Positions 24,601 through 36,000 of a DNA stretch of 64,000 nt are shown piece by piece. Made by a program: the position numbers and the translations under genes. Every line of letters begins with the position of its first letter. The first letter of the stretch is position 1. This DNA comes from Mycteria americana (lineage: Eukaryota > Chordata > Aves > Ciconiiformes > Ciconiidae): contig NC_134374.1 in the NCBI RefSeq assembly GCF_035582795.1, positions 24,691,798 through 24,755,797 on the forward strand. The letters are read 5' to 3'. The notes beneath the pieces are model-generated. The model worked only from the letters and a program-made list of their open reading frames with translations, did not search any database and was not told the origin of the DNA.

Positions 24601-26759
24601 GGGTGGGGCCCTCAGCCCTTTCCTCACCTCGGTGAGGGCATGCCCGTCTCTGGCCCTGCCTCTGGGATAGACCTCTGTTGTGCAGGTACCTTGTCTCTGG
24701 GGTGGACCCTTGGGTGCACATTGTAGTTTGTTCCCAGCCTGGGCTTTAACACTGGCTCTTGGCGGGGAGGTTTTGGAGTCTTGTTGCAGCTGGGTCTCCA
24801 GCCCTGCCTCTGGCTCTGCTTCCCTTTGCTCCTGTCTGGAATGCCTGGATAGACGCTGGACCTGGGTCCATGCTTGCCCTGGCTGGGACTGTTGATGGGA
24901 TGAGCTGCCTGCCCTGGGGGTGTTGCACCCGGGGGGTGAGGGCACTGCCTGTGCTGGGATCGCTCTCAGCTCCCAGGTCCCCTGTCCTTAGGGAGCAGCC
25001 ATCCTCGTGCTCCCCGACGGCCTCCTGTTCAGGCTGAGGTTGCACATAACTTCCTGAGAATACCTGAATAGCTGCTTTCTCTCAAATAAAGGAGTTGGAG
25101 CAAACAAAGGACTGGTAGGCTTCAAGGTCGGTGTTAGAGTGGCTAATTTTAGGTTTTGGAGTGGATGCAGAACTCTATAATGTGTCGGTGCTTCCTGTAT
25201 GTTCCTGGGAAAAAAGTAAAGCATCTTAAAATGGGATCTGGAACAGCCAGCACTCTGTGAAGATAGTAGCCTGAGCTGAGCTCATAAGAAGCACTGAAAC
25301 CAGGGACCATTTTTTACTTTTATTTTATTTGTAATATGCCTGTGTTTGGAGATCTGGTATCTCTTGCCATCAGGAGGGTATAAACAGGGGATATCTGTTG
25401 GGTTCAGCTTCTCCAGAGCCTCTGTAAGGACCTTGTTGGGGCACAAGCGAGCTCTATGCTGTGAACTACTCATGCTGGACTCCTTTAGTTACCAAGAAGA
25501 AATGGGTGTTGTTAGGGTGTGATTGTTTTAGATACCTATTCTAGGAGAAGCTAAACTATGCTATTGTAAGTGCCTGTTTTTCTCCAGTGACTAAAGGGAA
25601 GTCAAGATGACTAATTAGCATCTAAGATTATGCAAGTTGTGTCCCATGCCTGGTGTCTGGAGCCACAAAAAGGTTGAGATCAGACATGCCTACAGAGTTT
25701 GCTCCTAAATTTCACCTGGGTGAGCTGCCAAAATCCTTTCTGGGTCTAGCCTGGCACACCTGGCAGAAAAGTCAATGCAGGAGCTGGCCCCCCTCTCCTT
25801 CAACCCAGTGCCTTTCCAGCTGCTGAGCTGCTTTTTCTTCCTTTCAATGATGAAACTGCTGGCAATGGGGCCATGTGGTCCCCCTCTTCCCTGCCAGCCT
25901 CTGTGACCCATTTCTTGCTCTCTGGCAGGCACGGCTGTGCAGTTCATTTCACTCTCAGACAATTGTATTTACAGGGTAAATTATTTTATAACTGTGACTT
26001 ACTAGCTTCTTGGGCTTACTTGCTATTTTGAGCTTATTTTTCAGCTTCAAGCTCTGGCTGAATAGACTTTCCTTTGCTGAAAACGTGCCTTCAGAGCAGG
26101 AAGGAACTTGACTTTGTGAAGATTTATGTCCCTTTTAACCTAATTATGTGACTATTTGTAACAATAAGCTTCAGTTCCACTTCAGATAGTAAAATTTCTG
26201 TAAGCAGCTATTTGCCCCAGGCTATAAGGTATCTACTACTGAAATGCAATGAAATGAAGGAATTTGTATGTATAAAACACTGAAAATGTGGTATTAAAGT
26301 CTGGACCCTGTCTTGAATTGTTTGTGCAGAAGTCTGAGGATGTGGAGTTGGAAATGCAATGTATGTAGAGCAATACAAGAAAATGTTAATTTCTAAAAAA
26401 AACACTTAAGGTAATTTGAAATGAGCTTTAAATGTTTTCTGGCTGAAATGAAAACAAGAGTGAAAAAATTTCTATAGATGTGTAGGTGTAGGGAAAGCAG
26501 AAGATTATTTCACTGTTATTGAGAAAATACGAAATGAGGAGAAGGTGTTTCTTTGAAACAAAAAATATTAAGAAACTTTGAGACAAAGCACTTCAACCAC
26601 TTTTGGTCTGACAGACATTTCCACCCAACCGAACTTTATTTTAGCAGCAAATATGTGCCCAAAGGATTTAAGCAAAGATTCACCTCAGCAAGGACTTCAT
26701 CTCCCTGTTGCTTCATTCCCCCCTTATTTCTTACTCTGTGCAGGTGCTGTTTTTTTCCT
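21660..26759. other. Intergenic, no gene recognised
   Basis: No gene recognised. A GC-rich stretch at about 24540-25040 is full of loosely repeated CTGCCTCTGG / CCTGGGG-type words and has long open frames on both strands. It reads more like a decayed repeat than an exon. The remainder is mixed composition. Confidence 0.45.
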
Positions 26760-27540
26760 TTAATTAAAATATAGCTAGATGGGCAACAGGGTCTTGCCTG
26801 TTGCTGGCGCAGCGCAGGGCCTCCATGCTGCCCGGGCCTCCCTGTCCCTGGGGATGCCCCACAGAAAATGGCGGCCAAGGAAGGCTGACAGTGCTGTCAG
26901 CTGTGGGGACAGAGGAAATGGCGGCAGTGGGGCTGCCTCCAGCAGTGAGAGATGAGTCGCCATCTGCTCCCTGTGCACATCCAGGAGCAGGATGCCATCC
27001 CAGGAGGGTTCACCCTCAGGTCCCTCTTGGCCCGGGGAGTCGTGGCCATGCCGGGGCCTTGAGGCCTTGCAGGGCACATGAGGGAACCCGCAGGTTGTTG
27101 CCTCACAAGTCTGGTGCTGTGGCAAGCACTCGTTCTTTGTCAGATATCCTCCTCGGGGTGTTTCTGCTGTCATTCTTTTTTTTTTTTGGCATGCATTTTT
27201 TTCTGGTGTAGATTGGACCAAAAGAAGCGATAACAGGAAAGCACAGAGTTGTTATCGCTCGCCCCGAGCTGCAGGGTGGGGCGAGCAGGCAGCGTGTCCC
27301 CTCTGGCCCTAGCCAACCATGCTTCCCTGCAGGTGCTATAGGCACCATGGAGTGTTGGTTTCACGCTGCCATAAGCTGGCAGTGGCCTCGCTCCCCTGAG
27401 GGGAGCTCTGTCGAGGTGGAACGTGCCAGAAGGGCCTGGCAGCCATCTTGGCAGAGCCCTGTGGTGGAGGGGAAGCAGCTGGGTGTCTGGTGAGGGCTGC
27501 TGGTGGTCCTGTCCCTGCTGGCATCCCCCACTGCGCCTCA
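26760..27540. promoter_or_regulatory. GC-rich block with three YY1-like motifs
   Basis: AAAATGGCGGCC at 26865-26876 and AAATGGCGGC at 26916-26925 fit the YY1 consensus on the plus strand. GCCATCTTGG at 27442-27451 fits it on the minus strand. A perfect 9-bp inverted repeat, AGCGATAAC / GTTATCGCT, lies at 27226-27234 and 27251-27259. YY1 sites of the ATGGCGGC form are typical of sequence just downstream of promoters and of some retroelement 5' ends. Whether anything is transcribed from here cannot be told from sequence. Confidence 0.3.
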
Positions 27541-27589
27541 GTGCTGGTTTCTGAGGGAAGGTGCCCGTTTCTATTAACTGAACCCAGAA

Positions 27590-28690
27590 ACGCTTCTGAT
27601 TTTCATCTGTCTGTCAAGCGTAACAGCCCTGTGCATTGCTTCTGTGCTCTGTTCTCCCTCTGTGCGACTCTCCTGTCAGTACAGATATCCTGCTTTTCTG
27701 CTTTCCTCCTCTCACTCTCACTTGGCTCTTTCCTGCCCTATCTTTCCTCCCTCAAACCTTGTAAAATCTCCTCTCTGTTCTGATTTCTTTCTCACCAGTG
27801 CTTTTATCTCCTCATCCTCCTCGGTTCTGGAGGCATTTTTTTTTATGCAGGCAGATCACCTTTTTTATCTTTACATCTCCCACGCTTGTTTCCACTACCA
27901 TTTCTGCCAACTTGGCTCTCATTTAATTCATTTCCTGCTTCATTTTCTTTAGCTCTCCCCTACCTTTTCCTTTTCTGTCTCAGAAATCTTTACACTATCT
28001 CTAGAAAAGTATCCATCCCTCACAGCCTCCTCTGATGTCAGTCCTCCAGGCACTGCTCCTGCCTTTGACAATGTCCATTTTCGCCTCCCTTGCTTCTGCT
28101 TCCCACCCCACCTTCGCACACCTCTGTGCACCCCACACCCTTTGTCGTCTTCTCCACCTCCTGGTTGTTGATGGGGATCTTCACTCAGCCAACTTCTCCA
28201 ACGTCAGCTCGTGTTTCTTTGTCTTCTGTTTGCAATTTCCTCCTCTTGCCCTCCATGACCTCAATGATTCATCTCACACTTCTGCTCCTTCCTCATGTTG
28301 CATGGTCCAGCCTGACAACTCCAGGCTCTGTCTTTCATCCCATACCCTTTTTCTGGTTTCATGTATACCTGGCATGAATGCTGTTGCCTTTCTCAATGCA
28401 TGTGTGATTTCTTTCTCAAATTGTGGTGTTGTACTTAGCAATTTGACTTCTCTGGCTTAATCAAATCCCAAATCTGCAGTTCTGTCTTCTCTTGGCCAAA
28501 ACTCCATAGTCTCCTGGTTACCCTGCTATGTCTCTAGTCCTTTTTTTTCAGAATACATCTTCCTCCCTGATTTTTTTAGGTTTCCTAGAGGACTCTGTCC
28601 TTCACTCTTTTCCGTTCTCCCTCTACACCTCATCTCTGGATAATCTCACAAATAGAAAATCTTTGTCTATGCTGTGCAATGTACAGAGTG
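27590..28690. other. Pyrimidine-rich, strand-asymmetric kilobase
   Basis: About 1.1 kb of plus strand is dominated by C and T, with CTCC, TTCC and TCTC words throughout, yet it is not a simple tandem repeat. Plus-strand frames stay open for 95-141 codons (28035-28460, 28090-28377), mostly Ser, Leu, Phe, Pro and Cys as the base composition dictates. I do not recognise a product. It may be an old, diverged interspersed repeat. Confidence 0.4.
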
Positions 28691-31169
28691 AAGCCCTCGG
28701 GTGCTTCTGGCCCACCTCCCTTTGTCTGAGTTACAACATCAGAACAACCAGATGCCCACTCCAGTGCAGCGTGGTCCTTACTCTACTGTTCCAAACTCAC
28801 CACTGCACCCTTTTTTAATCCCAAGAGATAGCATAGAAATTGTATCTATCATCTGGTATTGTTATAGCTGTCACATCACTTAGCAAATTTATTGGAAATT
28901 CATGACTCAACACCCTAATGTGTGTGGAAAGCAGCAAACAATGACCATCTCCTCATTAGGATTTTCACATGCTTCAGCTTTTTTCTGATGGGTTGTTTAA
29001 GGAATGGAGACACCTTCTCAAAAGATTCCTTAACAATCAGTTGATGTGAATAAATAATTGACCTCTCTCCAAACACCATTGACACAAGTTATCTCCCAGA
29101 CTTCTATCTTGAACATCTAGCTTTGTTACCACAAAAGATTTTTGGTTGCTGACATTTAACTCCTGCTTCCCTGGAAAGAGCCATGCAGCTGATCTTGTCC
29201 TTGATGTTTCCATTAAATTGCAAAAGCACTTGGACATGTGCATGAGAAGAGCAACAGGATGGAAGTGAGCTCAGTCAGTGCTCAGAGGTGCTCAGGGATG
29301 TGCCTGTGCTTCATTAGAAAAGGAAAAAGAAAACCTGCCATCTGGCAGAGTGATGTTATGGTGGGTCCAAGCAAAGCACCAGTGCTTTCAATTTGGAATT
29401 AAATAACTTTCTAAGAGGTGTGAAAGTGGGGAGCAAAAAGAGCTTTGTTCTTGTAAACCTCAAAGGAGAAATAATGTGGCTTAGGTTTACACTTTAACAG
29501 GTGGTTCTTTTTTTTTTTAGTTTTAACCACTTCATCTATGTCTGCTTTGAAGGTCAGCCAGTTTCACATCAGCTTTTCATGGGAAGCTGAGGGTCTTTCA
29601 GATTGTGTCTGCTAGCAATATTCCTGATCAACTATGCAATTATGAAGACACCAGTAGTTCAGCCTTCTTGGGCAACAGTCACTCTGTTGTCCGTCTTGCT
29701 GCAATAAGTCTTTTATAATTGTCTGAAAAATCTCCTATAATGACCAAGTTCCCTTTGAGGGCAATGACACTCTGGGTCAGGGGATTAATAAGGAAAGTCA
29801 CCAAAATTGTACTCTGTACCTCTATTTCAAGTAAGTCTCACTGCTGATTCCCAGCCATTAGTATATCGTTGCCTGCCGAACTGTGGCTCTGCCATCACAA
29901 TGCCAAGGGGTGTTATTGCCAAAGAGTGACTCTGAACTGCCGTTTTGAGAGCAATTTGATAATCTGTGAGCAATTTGTCATAGCAAGGATGGAAGGTGGT
30001 GGCGGTGGGAGGAAAGCTAGAAAATGGGCACGCTGGGGTTTGTTCCCACATGAGCCTTGTTCCCAGGTCTGAACCAGGATGGGGAAGGCAGGAGACAGCA
30101 AGCTTGTGAGAAGCTGGTTGAATAGTTTGATTTAGACTAGCTATGGTTTTGGGTTTTTTTTCCTCCTACTGTTACCATCCTTTTGTTTGATTATCTCAGT
30201 ACCTATTTGAGGGGAGTGTTGTGTTGCAGGCCAGTAAGTGCACTGAAAAGTAGATGCAGCGTTGTCAGGAAGAATCCGTATTTCTACAGGAAATATAAAT
30301 ACGAAGTCTAAATACAAACAAACCCCACACTCGCTGCACTACCTGCCAGCCTTGAAGAGGGCTCTGCTCGGCGCGGCTTCCAAGCGGAAGGCCGAGGCGA
30401 GCCCAGGGGGATCAGTGCTGCATAGGAAATGTTGGGGCAGGGCATCTTGCAGGAGGTTGCCACTGCCGAGGCCAAGATTTGACTCTAAGTAAACAAGGCC
30501 AGTGGTTGCCTGTAAGCCCTCAAAATGACCATCTGGTAAACGGCTTTAGAGCTGGTTTTAGAGCTTATGTGGGCAAATGAGCTGAGCTGCTTGGAGCAGT
30601 AAATCGGAACCGAACACTAATGCCTAGCAGTAGCTGATGGTAGAGGATGGCTTGAAGATCTTGCAAAGCAGAGGTGCTCTGCACCTCCCACCCGCTGAGC
30701 TGCTTAGGTCAGTGCCATCTCTTGTGTTTTTCTTTCTGAACACATGAGGGCAGTACATGCTTTAAGCACCAGTTACAATATTTAATTTAAAAAAAAAAAC
30801 AAAACTGAATGCAAACTTCTAATCCTTTTCTTTACAGTAGCTTGTAAGAAATGAAAGAAGTATTTATTCCCCCATGCCTAAATACCTCATCTTCCTTTGT
30901 AAAAATCCAATCCATTCCTTATTCTTCCCCTTTAATTCAGTTCTGCCCTTATTCCTAATATTGCTTAATTTTCCCCTGGTGCTGTGTCCTATTGCTCTGA
31001 ATCACAGTGCTTTTTGTGCAAGATGGTGCTTCCCTTGTGTAGATAACACAGGTTTGGGGATTTTATGGCTAGGTCAATCTGTAGCTCAGGATGGTGCAAT
31101 GGGAAAAGCAATTTCTGGCACTGGAGTAACAAACATTTCATCAGAGGAATCTGGAAATCTTTGGAATAA
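28691..31169. other. Intergenic, no gene recognised
   Basis: Mixed-composition sequence. A small CpG-rich spot lies at about 30350-30480 and a short poly-A at about 30789-30800. Nothing here reads as a known gene. Confidence 0.5.
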
Positions 31170-31430
31170 AGAAGGCAGCTCAGAGGAAGAGGACCTTCAG
31201 AAGAATTTGTAGAGGAAGAAATTCTTGCTATGAATGTACGGCCTGAGGATTTGGGAGTATGTCAGGCTAGCTTGGATAAGAAGCTTTTAGATGAGCTGTT
31301 TTTGAAGGGCCCTTATGAATTTATTTTTTCATTATCTTTCCCCTACTTACGGGGGGTCGTGTGGGTGGCAATAATGTTCTTTCTCCAAAGGTACCCTCAA
31401 TGTTCTGTCAGATGTATTGATGGAAGGTAA
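31170..31430 (+). other. Exon-like open frame of unknown origin
   Basis: The frame from the TAA at 31167-31169 to the TAA at 31428-31430 is open for 86 codons. Its first half has a protein-like composition (acidic EEFVEEEILAMN, then DKKLLDELFLKGPYEFIF). The second half is hydrophobic. A donor-like GGAAG/GTAACT sits at the end, with GT at 31427-31428. I found no convincing acceptor, neighbouring exon or known homologue. It may be a decayed exon or transposon fragment, or chance. Confidence 0.2.
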
Positions 31431-33047
31431 CTGCCGTTCTGATGTATCTTACCGATTCCTGTGAGCTTCTCCTCACACCTTCCTTTCGTGTCCCACGGCT
31501 GCCCTCTGGTGTTGCTGGGGCTCTGTAATGGGACCGGCCCGTTATCAAGTTTCTGGCTGTCGTTAAAGCAGTTTTGCATTTTTCAGGTAGCCTTGAGTTA
31601 CTGTGCGTTTTGTCTCATGTTGCTTACCTTTTGCCATTACTGCTACTTGAGGGTGTGAATTCTAGGAGCAGACTTTAATTAACAACCTCTAATGCAGACA
31701 CCACTTTGTTTTTACAGAAAAAAGGTCTGTTATATGTAACTTCTTACAACTGCATTTGTGTTCTTCACTAAATGCTTTACAGTTTCTGCACCTCTCTTTC
31801 CTTGATGCACCATCTGATTTGACCTCTCGTTATGTTTGACTGTTTTGTCTGTGATACAATGAGACTTCACACAGGAAAAAACAAAAGAAATGGCTGCTCT
31901 CTCTATTTTTGCAGCAATCAAAACCATCCGTGCCTATTCCCTCGTGTGGGACAATGGTTTTGGTCCAGCAAGCCAGACAATCAGATGAAGTAATTTGGGA
32001 GCACCTTGTATTCACTCTTTCAAGCTTTCTGGAACCACCAGTGGTGTGGGCAGTCTGTAAGAGATGCTCTGGAGCAGGCTGTGGTGCTGACCAGAGGTTC
32101 AAGTTTATCTGGAGACTGGATAAAACCCTGAGATGGGGCAGAACAGACCCATTGCACTGCTTATTAGCTCAGAGTGACATCTGAGCAACACAGACCTGCT
32201 GGAAACATGCTTCTTCTAATTTTTGAAAAGAAAAAGGGGCTGCTGTCTGGAACACAGATGGCTTAAATTGTGAATTAGTCTGTATCTAACCAGTGGAGAA
32301 CAGGGAAAAGAAAATTTTGAGAAACTTGCTATTTCCTCAGGCACTTGCTGTCTTTAATAGCTTCATTAGTCTCTTAGTTAACTTAGGCAAGCCACAAAAC
32401 TGAGCAGTACCAGACTGCACCAAAGGAGTGGCTGCACTGCCCTCAGGAAAGCCAAAGAACACTTGCTTACTGTAAAGAAGATATAAATGCATAAGCCAGA
32501 TGTGGAGCTAGAAATGAAGATGACTGAAATAACAGAAGCAGAAGGCAGCAAGCATGTGAAATTCAAGGCTTAAAAGTGTGAGCAGTTTTCTCACTGAACG
32601 CATGTATGTACCTAACTGTATGAATAAATAATGCTTTCTAGCAGAAGTGTGGGAAAATAAACTGTTACTGGATTTAAAATGTCAAACCCCTAGTCTGATT
32701 AAGAGCACGTTCATGAAGAAGTTTGTGGATGTCTTCTGTGGGTTAGGGAAGCTCAAAGCGATGCAGAGGGAACCCATCTATTGCACAGGACTGTGCCTTG
32801 GACAGCTTCTCATGTGCAAAGGCAGAGAATGAGAGAAGAGTATATTCTTGCTTTTCTAAGCACCAGAGAAGAACTGACCATGTGGACACAATCATTTTGT
32901 CACTGGAGAATGCTCTCCTTGTACACAGAACCCAAGTAATTAGATGTGTAAAACGGAGGAGCATCCTTTACCACCTTCAAGGGTCAGACTTTTACAAAGA
33001 CTACCTTAAAAAATGACAGGCCAGCAGATGTCTGAGAGGTATCCTTT
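31431..33047. other. Intergenic, no gene recognised
   Basis: No coding sequence, RNA gene or repeat recognised. Confidence 0.5.
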
Positions 33048-33064
33048 GGGGGGGGGGGGGGGGG
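33048..33064 (+). repeat. Poly-G run (17 G)
   Basis: Seventeen consecutive G on the plus strand. A shorter run of ten G lies at 33672-33681. Such runs can form G-quadruplexes and their lengths are prone to sequencing error. Confidence 0.9.
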
Positions 33065-36000
33065 AGCAGGAATTTGTGCGTGCTCTGTACTGCCTTGGGG
33101 AGAGGCAGCCCAAGTCCTGAAGACCCAAGGATGTTAGAAGCAAGTCTTTGCAAAGCTCTTTCAGCCCTGAAGAGGTTAATTGAAGAGGCCCTAGTCCTAA
33201 TGACAGTAAGTGCAAAACTAAGAGGTCTCCTGTGGAGTCTATTGACACAGTGTTCTTGCAGCAGGATGATCGGGAGAGGAGACGAGTCACTTCTGCGTTC
33301 TGGGAATTAAGACAAACAAAGCATCAGCGCTCCCACGTAGCTATACAAAATATCAGTGCTCCCACATAGGTTTGGCCAACTTCCAGGTCTCATTGGTGGG
33401 AAAGAAGTATTAATTGAAACTCACCAAAAACTTCCTACTGGCATTGCTAAAAAGAGGTCTCAGAAACAGTGCTCCTCCTGATTTCTAAGGCTTGATATTA
33501 ATTTTTCATGTAACTGTATAATTGGCAAATTAAATATGACAGTGGACACAGTTTAGAGAACATGAGCTTATGTGGTTTGCAGTAAAGCACAAGACATATC
33601 CCTGAAAATCCCTGTTTTTCCAAATTTGAGATGGGTGCATATCTCATCTGAAGACTGCAGCATGCATCCCTGGGGGGGGGGAAGTGGTGAAATCAGAATC
33701 TGATCTGTCTTCAAATGGTACCAGTGAAATTATGGCTTGTCATCTACTGAAGAAGCTTTGCTGTGCAGAAAGCAGCAAGAAAGCCTTGGAGACAGGGACT
33801 GTCAGGAGCTGGGTGCTAGGGAGCAGCCCTCCCTCTATGCAAACAGCCCCCCGGGTGCTGCAGAGATCTCGGACAGCTGCCGGGAGGATGCAGTTTGGGT
33901 GGGAGTGGGGGTGTCAAGTCACCCACCCATCTTTGGTCTCCAAAGGGATCTGGGATGGAGATGAGTTTGCAGTTAGGGTAGGGGTTGTGCTGCTGGGCAG
34001 CAAACAGGTTCAAGCAAGTATCTGGGAAAAGGCATTCTGCAGAAACTGGTGTCAGGTTCTGCTGCTCAGTGAGAGCTCAGGTGCTGAGCAAAGCAGGTGC
34101 CTTGGCCCTGAGTGATTCCTGAGCAACTCACGTAGTAAATGAATAGCTGCCTTCCACAGCAATCTGTCAGCTCTGTGGAACAAGGGGGCGTGGAGCACCC
34201 ACCCCAGGGAGTCTAAGGCCTCAATCAGGTTGATGGGGAGTGGTGGTGTAACAAACTTGTAGTAGTAACAAGTCAGTGACGTTCTCAACAGAAAGGTGTT
34301 ACAGGATCTCAACTGTCTTGCGCTTGGTAATTATTTAGGAATTATTGTATATGTGCGTGTAGCGGTGGGGAGGCAATTGCCTGCCCCTTCAGTCCAATAT
34401 CATTGTGGGGGGGTCTCACAAGAGCAACTGGGCCTTGCTGCCTTCCTTGGTACTAGCAATGATGTGTTTCTTCTTCCTGAGTTCTTACACTAGCACGCAG
34501 TCATTTCTGTAGACGAAAACAGGATGAGCTGGTGGTGCAGATCCTTTTTGAGCTGGGAAACTTTGGTGTAGGAGTTGATGACATCAGTGATGCTGGACCC
34601 TAGGAGTCTCTACCCTTTTCTTTGTAGTGCCTGAGAGAGTTTCAGCATGTGACAAATGGGGGGGCTATAAAAAAGTGACTCATGCTGGCTGAACTTATCT
34701 TCCCTTTTCATGCTTTATGTTCTGGGGTTTTCTTTCCTATCTGTCCTGTGTCACCTCCCTCTTCTGCCCCATTATGTCTGCTCTCTAGCTAGCTCTCTCT
34801 TTCCCTCTAGTTCTTACAGGCTTCCTTCTGTTCTACCTCTTTTTGTTTGCCCCAGCCCATCTTGCCCCTTCATGTCTCTCTCCCAGCTGTCTGCATGTCC
34901 CTTTTTCATCTCTGTCTGTTGTTCCTTGCATCCTCCATTCCCCTGGGGTCATGGGAGGACTTCAAGTTCTACCTCCTCTACTTTTTAATTAGGTAGAAGC
35001 ATTCAAGCCATCTAACCAACCCATATTAGCCAATCCCAACCTCAGTGCTGATTCTTTAATGCAAGGTAACACGTTTAACCAGGTAAAATCAAGCTAAGGG
35101 GTAGGTTGAGCAGATGCATTTGGGGAGCACCAGTTCCCAGGCAATACCCAGGTGGATTTCTAAGGGCAGGTAGAGGGCTGCAAAGCCAGTACCAGGACTG
35201 ATTTTTTACCTTCAAAAGTGGCATAAGACTCTGTAAGCAGGACCTGCCTAAGAGTGGGTGACATCTCTGTGCCTGCAATGTGGCCAGTGCACAAATGCAG
35301 GCTGCATTCCTTTTCAGGGTCCCCCTCCAGATGACAGGCAGAAAAGCATTGGGATGACCCTCGTACCTGATCCTGCCTTATCGGTCCTGCAATGTGTAAG
35401 GAGTAGCGTCTGCCCGCAGATACCAGCCAGCGTCACCCCCGTGATTACATCCCACTTCTTGCTGAGCATTGTGCCTATGGACCAGAGGTAAGGAGTCAGC
35501 GCCCAGCTGCTGACTATGCAAACCTGCCTTTTGGGTATACCATGTTTTTATTGTTCATGAAAGTCGAAAGAAAAAGATGATTCATGTTCTAGAGTCTTAC
35601 TCTGAGATGGGATACTCTGCTTTTTTGTTTGTCACAGTGTCTAATGAGCCATCCCAGTGACACTCAAGAGAACTGGGGAAGGTGCATGGGAGTGTGCTTA
35701 GAAATGGCCCTGGGCCCTGTACCAGCCAGGTTTCCTAACCCCAGTTCTCACTTGAAATGTGCACCAGAGCTTTGAAGACCAAAGAGAAATACTGACATTG
35801 CCTAGAAACTAAATTCTTGATATTTTGAAATAATTGCACAGCTGTTGTCTCGAGCTCTAACATGAAATCAAATGTGTCAGCAGTGGTTTAGCATCATGTG
35901 GCCAGGCACGTTGATGGCCATGGTACGATGACTGGCCACCTGAAGTGAAACCCAGCACTCCTGGATATTCGCGGCCAAGTAATGCCCAGCTGTCTCCTTC

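Noticed and set aside
24540-25040. GC-rich region with long frames on both strands, considered as an exon cluster
   Set aside because: It consists of loosely repeated CTGCC and CCTGG words. Neither strand gives a recognisable protein or convincing splice sites.
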